Shown piece by piece: positions 44,059-51,690 of a DNA stretch of 51,690 nt (its first letter is position 1; each line of letters starts with the position of its first letter). The position numbers were made by a program, and so were the translations under genes. Origin of the DNA: Clostridiales bacterium (GTDB lineage Bacteria > Bacillota > Clostridia > Peptostreptococcales > Anaerovoracaceae); the NCBI GenBank assembly GCA_028725765.1, contig JAQYRL010000008.1, positions 1-51,690 of the forward strand, in the 5' to 3' direction. The notes beneath the pieces are model-generated. The model did not search any database and was not told the DNA's origin. It saw nothing but the letters and a program-made list of their open reading frames with translations.

Positions 44059-44150
44059 ATACCATTTTTAATTTATGACAGAGCATACCACAAAGTGATT
44101 TTTAAATAATGCAAATGGTATAGATGGTTGCTTTGATTTTTGCGGTATGC
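44059..44150. repeat. Two interleaved inverted repeats downstream of rex
   Basis: Arm A (44059-44067) pairs with A' (44113-44121, 9 bp). Arm B (44083-44094) pairs with B' (44139-44150, 11 of 12). The order A-B-A'-B' is interleaved, so both stems together would make a pseudoknot. B also shares ATACCA with A and could pair with A', so the stems may be alternatives. Confidence 0.5.
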
Positions 44151-44188
44151 CCAGTTTGTTCATGGTTCTTAGTTTAACGAAACAAAAC

Positions 44189-44218
44189 ACGAAAAAACCG
44201 CTTCAAACGAAGCGGTTT
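44189..44218 (-). terminator. Terminator of the ferredoxin gene
   Basis: A perfect 10-bp stem (44195-44204 with 44209-44218) with a 4-base loop. On the minus strand it runs into six T, the correct side for the ferredoxin gene. Confidence 0.88.
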
Positions 44219-44295
44219 AAGTTTTTCTTAGTTATCTGTGATGAAGATATTTTCAATACAGACAAGGTGCATTTTCAAGCTGGATTCAACTATGC

Positions 44296-44466
44296 TTATG
44301 CCTCTACAGGAGCTCCTGTTGGACATACGCCTGCACAAGCACCACAGTCGATGCAAGTATCAGCATCAATTACGAAGATTCCATCTCCTTCGCTGATAGC
44401 ACCAGTTGGGCATTCTGCTTCGCAAGCGCCGCAAGCAATGCAGCTATCTCCAATTTTATAAGCCAT
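44296..44466 (-). CDS. 2[4Fe-4S] ferredoxin
   Basis: A small cytosolic electron carrier of 56 residues, the classic clostridial size. Two CxxCxxCxxxCP motifs are visible (CIACGACEAECP and CIDCGACAGVCP), each ligating a [4Fe-4S] cluster together with its partner half. The ATG at 44464-44466 has a strong AGGAGG site; an in-frame codon 39 bases upstream would disturb the normal MAYKI start. It is a natural acceptor for electrons from IorAB. It is divergent from the P-loop/Asp23 gene, with start codons 67 bases apart. Confidence 0.96.
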   Translation of the reverse strand: MAYKIGDSCIACGACEAECPTGAISEGDGIFVIDADTCIDCGACAGVCPTGAPVEA

Positions 44467-44533
44467 TATAGATTCCTCCTTTAAAATGTTTTTAACCGTG
44501 TTCATTATATCAGAAGGGATAAGATAAGTAAAG

Positions 44534-45454
44534 ATGAAAGTTTACACCTTGGTAGGAAAATCTGGGACCGGCAAAAGTTATCAGGCGCTGAGCCTATGTA
44601 AAGACCTAAACATTGAATCGATTATAGATGATGGTCTGTTTATTTACCATTCACAGGTAATTGCTGGCATGTCTGCAAAAAGACAAAATACAACAATAGG
44701 GGCTATCAAAACCGCACTTTTTCGCATGGATAAACATAGAGATGCGGTTCTTTCAGCTATTAAGAGAGTTAATCCTGATTCAATATTAATTATAGGCACA
44801 TCAGATCGTATGGTAGAAAGAATCATCGAAAGACTTGAGCTGTCTGAGCCTTTGCCAGAGAATCAAATTAAAATTGAAGATCTGACGACAGAAGAAGAGA
44901 GAGAACTTGCTTCAAGACAGAGACATGCATTTGGTAAGCATGTAATCCCGGCACCTACACTTCAACTAAAGAGGGACTTTGCCGGATACTTTATGAATCC
45001 ACTTCAAGTATTTCGAGATATTCAACAAAACATCGGACAGATTCCAGGAATACAAGGAACGAGACCATCGCGGAACTCACAGCATTCTTCAGAAAAAACT
45101 CATGGAAAGAAAAATAAGCGTGCTATGAGAAGAGACTTGACGGTCGTAAGGCCGACTTATAGTTACGTAGGAGAATTTTTTATATCCGATAAGGTCGTAG
45201 CCGATATAGCTAAATGTGTGGGGCGAACAACATTAGGAGTTAAGGGTATTGTAAGGGTATACGGAAATACGTCGATTGACGCCATGCGAATAAATGTTTC
45301 GGTACTTCTTGACAAAAATGTAGATCCGTTCGAAACTGCAGCAAACTATCAGAAAAAATTGTTTGAAATGATTGAAAAGATGACAGCATTCAACATAGAA
45401 TATATAAAAATTGAAGTGAAAGGAATAAAATCACCATACGGTATGATAGATTAA
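44534..45454 (+). CDS. P-loop NTPase fused to an Asp23/Gls24-like domain
   Basis: A 306-residue protein of unknown role. The N-terminal half (about 1-120) has a Walker A motif GKSGTGKS at residues 8-15 and a hydrophobic strand ILIIGTSD that could hold Walker B. A variable basic/polar linker follows (about 165-205, SSEKTHGKKNKRAMRR). The C-terminal part (about 210-303) looks like an Asp23/Gls24 envelope-stress domain: FFISDKVVADIAKCVG, GVKGIVRV, then MRINVSVLLD and an FNIEYIKIEVKGI end. No membrane segment is seen. It precedes the OGG1-like gene by 27 bases. Domain calls are by pattern only; the function is not known to me. Confidence 0.75.
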   Translation: MKVYTLVGKSGTGKSYQALSLCKDLNIESIIDDGLFIYHSQVIAGMSAKRQNTTIGAIKTALFRMDKHRDAVLSAIKRVNPDSILIIGTSDRMVERIIERLELSEPLPENQIKIEDLTTEEERELASRQRHAFGKHVIPAPTLQLKRDFAGYFMNPLQVFRDIQQNIGQIPGIQGTRPSRNSQHSSEKTHGKKNKRAMRRDLTVVRPTYSYVGEFFISDKVVADIAKCVGRTTLGVKGIVRVYGNTSIDAMRINVSVLLDKNVDPFETAANYQKKLFEMIEKMTAFNIEYIKIEVKGIKSPYGMID

Positions 45455-45481
45455 AATCAGTTTTATTAGAAAGAATAGGTT

Positions 45482-46375
45482 ATGAACAAAATAATTTTTC
45501 ATAATGTCAGGGATTGTAACCTTGAACATATTTTTAAATGCGGACAGTGTTTTAGATGGGAAACTCTGGATAATGAATTTCCTAAAATCGAACATAAAGA
45601 TAAATCTCAAAAAGATATACAAAGATATGTGGGGATAGCAAATAAAAATATTGCCATCGTCGAATATAACGTGGCAACAAAGGATTTAACTATTATAGGT
45701 AACGGTAGTGAGGAATTTTGGTATAAATATTTTGATCTTCACAGAGACTATGGCAAAATTAAAAATACATTGATTTCAAATGATGCGACAATTGCTGAAG
45801 CGATAAACTTCGGTTATGGAATCAGAATTTTAAATCAGGATTTATGGGAGACTATTTTGTCATTTATAATTTCACAAAATAATAATATTCCAAGAATTAA
45901 AGGCTGTATTAACAATCTATCCCTTTACTTTGGAGAGGAAATTCCTGAATCCAAGAAAATAGGAGAGCTTTTAAATGCAGATTTCAAAGCTTATTCCTTG
46001 CCAAATCCTGAGACTGTTGCGGGGCTTGAAATTGAAGATCTAAATCCAATTAGACTAGGTTACAGGGCAAAGTATATTATAAAATGCGCAAGGCAGGTTT
46101 CGGAACAAGGGTTGCCGAAAACTTATGAGGAATTGCTCGCTCTAACAGGAGTAGGGCCAAAGGTTGCCAACTGTATAGCACTATTTGGACTTTCTAAGCG
46201 AGAAAGCTTCCCGATTGATGTTTGGGTTAGGCGGGTAATGAACCATGTCTATGGTTTGCCTGAGGATGATTTTAAGGCTATTTCAGAATTTGCAGCCTCA
46301 AATTTTGGAACTCTGGGTGGATATGCACAGCAGTATCTATTTTACTATATGAGAGAAAACAGCAAAAATTTATAA
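45482..46375 (+). CDS. ogg: 8-oxoguanine DNA glycosylase (OGG1-like, HhH-GPD family)
   Basis: Removes 8-oxoguanine from DNA and cuts the abasic site. The 297-residue product has the OGG N-terminal domain with GQCFRW (about 22-27) and an HhH-GPD domain. The hairpin LTGVGPKVANCIALFGL contains the catalytic lysine K227, and the conserved aspartate is D246 in FPIDVWVRRVM. This layout matches eukaryotic-type OGG1 found in many Clostridia. It lies after the P-loop/Asp23 gene and before the groESL promoter; cotranscription with the former is likely. Confidence 0.94.
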   Translation: MNKIIFHNVRDCNLEHIFKCGQCFRWETLDNEFPKIEHKDKSQKDIQRYVGIANKNIAIVEYNVATKDLTIIGNGSEEFWYKYFDLHRDYGKIKNTLISNDATIAEAINFGYGIRILNQDLWETILSFIISQNNNIPRIKGCINNLSLYFGEEIPESKKIGELLNADFKAYSLPNPETVAGLEIEDLNPIRLGYRAKYIIKCARQVSEQGLPKTYEELLALTGVGPKVANCIALFGLSKRESFPIDVWVRRVMNHVYGLPEDDFKAISEFAASNFGTLGGYAQQYLFYYMRENSKNL

Positions 46376-46393
46376 AAATCTCATGCAATATCC

Positions 46394-46421
46394 TTGACAA
46401 AATAAAAGCAGGTGGTAGAAT
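46394..46421 (+). promoter_or_regulatory. groESL promoter
   Basis: A perfect TTGACA (46394-46399), a 16-bp spacer and TAGAAT (46416-46421), immediately upstream of the CIRCE element. Confidence 0.8.
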
Positions 46422-46431
46422 ATAAATATAG

Positions 46432-46458
46432 TTAGCACTCTTTAGTGGAGAGTGCTGA
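46432..46458 (+). promoter_or_regulatory. CIRCE operator (HrcA binding site)
   Basis: TTAGCACTC, 9 bases, GAGTGCTGA: the CIRCE inverted repeat with one deviation from consensus in the second arm. HrcA would repress groESL here in the absence of heat stress; hrcA itself is not in the window. Confidence 0.96.
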
Positions 46459-46509
46459 CATAAACTAAACTAGATTAGATTTATAATAATATGTATAGGA
46501 GGAATTCAT

Positions 46510-46788
46510 ATGAGTATTGGCATTAGACCGCTTGGAAGCAGAGTGTTAATTAAGAAACTTGATGCAGAAGAGAAGACCGCAGGCGGAATTATTCTTACAA
46601 GTTCAGCTAAGGAAGCGCCACAAATTGCAGAAGTTATGGCCGTAGGAGCTGGAACAGAAGATGAGAAAATGGAACTTGCAGTTGGAGATAAGGTCGTTTT
46701 TTCAAAGTATGCAGGAACTGAAGTCAAGTATGATGGTGAAGAATACACTATTCTTAATCAAAAGGATGTTTTGGCAATAGTAGAGTAG
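46510..46788 (+). CDS. groES: Co-chaperonin GroES
   Basis: The 10-kDa lid of the GroEL chamber. The 92-residue product starts with IRPLGSRVLIKKL and has the mobile-loop region EEKTAGGIILTSSAKE, followed by the typical GDKVVFSKYAGTEVK block. The ATG follows AGGAGG. It lies 51 bases upstream of groEL and is controlled by the CIRCE element upstream. Confidence 0.98.
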   Translation: MSIGIRPLGSRVLIKKLDAEEKTAGGIILTSSAKEAPQIAEVMAVGAGTEDEKMELAVGDKVVFSKYAGTEVKYDGEEYTILNQKDVLAIVE

Positions 46789-46830
46789 TTATACAGTTTT
46801 CAACCTGTGTTTATACATAGATATATTTAG

Positions 46831-48480
<1,650 letters not shown>

Positions 48481-48586
48481 TTGCTGGCAGTAAAACCTGA
48501 GACATGGTTATACGCTACCCCTTTACGCCTTGAAAAAATTCCTCAGTTCTATTATAATGAAAATAGAAAATTTCTTGGAGGAATTA

Positions 48587-49858
48587 ATGGCAAAGTTTTT
48601 AGTACAAAATAATGGCCCGCTATCAGGTGAGGTTACCATAAGTGGAGCAAAAAATGCTGTACTTCCACTCATGGCAGCATCACTATTGGCCGAAGAGCCT
48701 TGCGAAATTAAGGATGTACCGGATCTTCGTGACGTAAAAGTCATGAAAGAAATTTTAGAATCGGTAGGCTCAAAGGTTAATACTATTAAAGAGGGGCACT
48801 TAGAAATATATACAAAAGAAATAACCAGTATAGAAGGATGCTTTGAGCTGGTAAACAAGATGAGGGCTTCATTTTTGATAATGGGGCCCCTTTTGGCGCG
48901 TTCAGGAAGAGGCAAGGTATATCTTCCTGGTGGGTGCACGATAGGCGCAAGGCCCATTGACCTGCATTTGAAAGGCTTTGAAGCTCTTGGTGCAGAGGTG
49001 ATTCTTAAGGATAGTTATGTCGAATGTATAGCACCTGAGGGAGGTCTAATAGGTAACAGTATTTACCTTGATTTTCCTAGCGTGGGTGCAACCGAGAACA
49101 TTATGACAGCGGCTGTGCTTGCCCGAGGAACAACTTCTATTTTTAATGCAGCAGAAGAACCTGAAATTGTCGATTTAGCAAGTTTTCTGAACAAAATGGG
49201 GGCAAGAATAAAGGGCGCTGGAACTGATCACATCAAGATTGAAGGCGTAGAGCACCTAACATCTGCCAGACATACTGTAATTCCTGATAGAATTGAAACG
49301 GGAACGTTTATGCTTGCAGCGGCTATAACAAGAGGAAATGTTCTAATCAAGAACGTGGTACCTGATCATGTGATGCCTATAGCAGCTAAACTCAGAGAAT
49401 GTGGCGTAGATGTATTTCTCGAAGAGCAGGGAATGAGAATAAGGGCAGATGAAAAAAATAGGCATTTCAAATCAACGGACATCAAAACCCTACCATATCC
49501 AGGATTCCCCACAGATATCCAAAGCCCGTTTATGAGTTATTTAACAACTGTTGATGGTAACAGCACTATAATTGAAACCGTATTTGAGAACAGGTTTATG
49601 CATGTTGCGGAGCTCAACAGAATGGGTGCAAATATTAAAACTGACGGAAATAGAGCGTATATAACAGGTAGTAAAGTTTTGCAGGGTGCACAGGTCATTG
49701 CGACAGATTTAAGGGCTGGTGCTGCACTAGTTTTAGCTGGTCTTGCGGCAGAAGGAACTACCGAGATTTCCGAAATATATCACATCGAGCGAGGTTATGA
49801 GAAATTTGTTGAAAAATTTAGAAATCTAGGAGCAAATATCTTTAAGATGGAGGAGTAA
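48587..49858 (+). CDS. murA: UDP-N-acetylglucosamine 1-carboxyvinyltransferase MurA
   Basis: Catalyses the first committed step of peptidoglycan synthesis by adding enolpyruvate to UDP-GlcNAc. The 423-residue product has SGAKNAVLP near its start and the catalytic cysteine C117 in PGGCTIGARPIDLH, so it should be the fosfomycin-sensitive form. The ATG at 48587 has TTGGAGG before it; in-frame ATGs upstream lack the family start. The next gene begins at the base after its stop codon. Whether the genome has a second murA copy cannot be seen here. Confidence 0.97.
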   Translation: MAKFLVQNNGPLSGEVTISGAKNAVLPLMAASLLAEEPCEIKDVPDLRDVKVMKEILESVGSKVNTIKEGHLEIYTKEITSIEGCFELVNKMRASFLIMGPLLARSGRGKVYLPGGCTIGARPIDLHLKGFEALGAEVILKDSYVECIAPEGGLIGNSIYLDFPSVGATENIMTAAVLARGTTSIFNAAEEPEIVDLASFLNKMGARIKGAGTDHIKIEGVEHLTSARHTVIPDRIETGTFMLAAAITRGNVLIKNVVPDHVMPIAAKLRECGVDVFLEEQGMRIRADEKNRHFKSTDIKTLPYPGFPTDIQSPFMSYLTTVDGNSTIIETVFENRFMHVAELNRMGANIKTDGNRAYITGSKVLQGAQVIATDLRAGAALVLAGLAAEGTTEISEIYHIERGYEKFVEKFRNLGANIFKMEE

Positions 49859-51690
49859 ATGGCTGATATCAAGTATTTGAGAAGACTTTCAAGGGACTAT
49901 CCGAATTCGATGGCTGCTGCTGCAGAAATAGTAAATATAAATGCTATTCTTGCTTTACCTAAGGGAACCGAATATTTTCTGAGTGACCTTCACGGAGAGC
50001 ACGAAGCCTTTATTCATATGCTAAAAAGTGCCTCAGGTACTATAAAGAGCAAAATAGATGAGCACTATGGCGGTATTCTGAGTGATGAAGATAGAGATGA
50101 TCTTGCGGCATTAATATATGATCCAGTTAACGAGGTTAAGCGTAGAAAGAAATCTGAGGAGGATTTTAATAAGTGGGCAGTTACTGTGATTTACAGACTT
50201 ATCACTATTTGCAGATCCGTAAGCAGCAAGTACACTAGATCAAAAGTTAGACGCAAGTTGCCAAAATATGCGGAATATGCAATAGATGAACTCCTTCACG
50301 CAGATGACGAAGAAAACAGATCTTATTACTATAAATCGATTATTGATACTATAATTGAAACAGAAATGGCAGAAAGCTTTATTATTTCAATGGCTAATGC
50401 CATTAGCGATCTTGCTGTTGACTATCTTCATATTATAGGAGATATATTTGACAGGGGAGCGCATCCTGATTATATTATGGATTTCCTAATGAAGAGAAAT
50501 GACGTCGATTTTCAGTGGGGTAACCACGATATGGTCTGGATGGGTGCAGCTGCAGGACACTGGGCTTGCATCGCAAATGTTTTGCGCATGAACATAAGTT
50601 ATAACAACTTCGATATGCTTGAAATTGGGTATGGCATTAACTTAAGACCTCTCGCTATGTTTGCAAATACGTGCTATGGGGATGATCCGTGCGATAAGTT
50701 TATGCCACACATGCTTGATAGAAATAATTTTGACCCTGTAGATGAGAAACTTGCAGCTAAAATGCATAAGGCAATTGCGATTATGCAGTTTAAACTTGAG
50801 GGGCAGAGGATTAAGGCACATCCGGAATACAATCTTGAACACAGGCTATTGCTTCACAAAATAGATAAGGAGAAGGGCACAGTCGAGATTGAGGGTGAGG
50901 TTCATAAGCTCAGGGAATGTAATTTCCCAACCATTGATCCTGAAAATCCTTATGAACTTTCTGAAGAGGAAGAACAGGTAATGGAGGCTCTTTCGGCATC
51001 ATTCCTAAAATCAGAGAAATTACAAAGACATATCAAGTTCCTCTACAGTAGAGGTGCTTTATACACTATATACAACGGGAATCTTCTTTATCACGGATGT
51101 ATTCCTATGGATGATGACGGGGATGCAGGAGTATTCCTCGATGTAAATATCGGTGGTAAAACTCTAAAGGGTAAATCCCTTATGGATTACCTTGATACCC
51201 TTGTTAGAAGGGCATATTTTTCACCTGAAAGCTATGTCGGCACCAACGAATATCCAGGGGATATAATGTGGTATCTGTGGCTTGGATTTAATTCACCACT
51301 ATTTGGAAAAGAGAAGATGACGACTTTTGAGAGACTGTTCATAGATGATAAGGCAACGCATAAGGAACCGGTAAGACCGTATTATGAGCTTATTAAGAGG
51401 AGAGAGCCTTGTGAAAAAATAATTAGGGAGTTTGGGCTTGATCCGAATAGGGCTAAGATTCTCAATGGACATGTTCCGGTTAAATTTAAGGATGGAGAGT
51501 CTCCGATAAAGGGCGGAGGACTTTTGTACGTAATCGATGGCGGTATATCAAAGGCCTACCAGAAGAAGACGGGAATTGCAGGATATACATTTATTTTTAA
51601 CTCAAGATTTATGGCTCTTGCTCAGCATAAGCCATATAGCCCTCTAAAGCCGGATGGAACTCAGGAATTCTTTTCTCCTATAATGCAGAC
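49859..51690 (+). CDS. fbp: Fructose-1,6-bisphosphatase class III (partial, cut by window end)
   Basis: A gluconeogenic phosphatase of the Firmicute class III type. 610 codons are open to the window edge without a stop; the family is about 640-670 residues long, so only the last few dozen are missing. Metallophosphatase motifs are present: FLSDLHGEH near residue 40, GDIFDRG around 194-200 and GNHD at 221-224. The C-terminal half has GHVPVKFKDGESP and VIDGGISKAYQ typical of the class. The ATG directly follows the murA stop codon, with GAGGAG inside the end of murA acting as its ribosome binding site, so translation is coupled. Confidence 0.93.
   Translation, partial: MADIKYLRRLSRDYPNSMAAAAEIVNINAILALPKGTEYFLSDLHGEHEAFIHMLKSASGTIKSKIDEHYGGILSDEDRDDLAALIYDPVNEVKRRKKSEEDFNKWAVTVIYRLITICRSVSSKYTRSKVRRKLPKYAEYAIDELLHADDEENRSYYYKSIIDTIIETEMAESFIISMANAISDLAVDYLHIIGDIFDRGAHPDYIMDFLMKRNDVDFQWGNHDMVWMGAAAGHWACIANVLRMNISYNNFDMLEIGYGINLRPLAMFANTCYGDDPCDKFMPHMLDRNNFDPVDEKLAAKMHKAIAIMQFKLEGQRIKAHPEYNLEHRLLLHKIDKEKGTVEIEGEVHKLRECNFPTIDPENPYELSEEEEQVMEALSASFLKSEKLQRHIKFLYSRGALYTIYNGNLLYHGCIPMDDDGDAGVFLDVNIGGKTLKGKSLMDYLDTLVRRAYFSPESYVGTNEYPGDIMWYLWLGFNSPLFGKEKMTTFERLFIDDKATHKEPVRPYYELIKRREPCEKIIREFGLDPNRAKILNGHVPVKFKDGESPIKGGGLLYVIDGGISKAYQKKTGIAGYTFIFNSRFMALAQHKPYSPLKPDGTQEFFSPIMQ

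Overview
The window is low-GC DNA (roughly 35-40 % by eye) with Gram-positive gene arrangements: an mreBCD-PBP2 elongasome cluster, CIRCE-controlled groESL, Rex, a long-form HPF, T-box and TPP leader RNAs, ECF-type vitamin transporters, and secreted proteins with sortase-type C-termini. A Ptb/Buk plus indolepyruvate:ferredoxin oxidoreductase operon, a 2[4Fe-4S] ferredoxin, a flavodiiron protein and no visible respiratory gene suggest a strictly anaerobic, amino-acid-fermenting member of the Clostridia. An Anaerovoracaceae / Mogibacterium / 'Eubacterium'-like oral or gut lineage is my best guess; this is inference, since there is no rRNA here to confirm it.

Layout. 1-2.6 kb: thiol peroxidase, NrdR, cytidylate kinase, RadC. 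2.6-9.7 kb: cell-shape module mreB-mreC-mreD-PBP2, a MinD-like ATPase without MinC or MinE, and rodA on the opposite strand. 9.8-13.8 kb: RNase Y, then a cysteine desulfurase-ThiI pair for tRNA thiolation. 14.0-25.9 kb: an accessory, surface-oriented region with a secreted L,D-transpeptidase, a PHP phosphoesterase, a flavodiiron protein, a 1648-residue adhesin and a 751-residue surface protein. This region holds two simple-sequence tracts at promoters: a G7 tract inside a promoter spacer and about 20 copies of a CAGA unit directly after a promoter. It also holds several short direct repeats in intergenic DNA.

25.9-30.3 kb: a free-standing TrpB2 behind a tryptophan T-box, a DUF1275 membrane protein, ThiT behind a TPP riboswitch, and HPF. 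30.4-36.3 kb: a five-gene operon (ptb-iorA-iorB-aminotransferase-buk) encoding a complete route from an amino acid to a carboxylic acid with ferredoxin reduction and ATP formation. 36.4-42.6 kb: an Nfu-type Fe-S protein, an unknown protein, a RibU-like S-component, then tsaE, a tsaB-rimI fusion, tsaD and an ABC-F ATPase. 42.9-51.7 kb: acyl carrier protein, Rex, ferredoxin, a P-loop/Asp23-like fusion, an OGG1-like glycosylase, groES-groEL, murA and a class III fructose-1,6-bisphosphatase cut by the window end.

Most of the window is core metabolism and cell-envelope machinery. The most unusual part is 13.9-25.9 kb, where the promoter-proximal repeats suggest that exposed surface proteins may be expressed variably. 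No tRNA, rRNA, CRISPR array, insertion sequence, prophage or sortase gene was seen.
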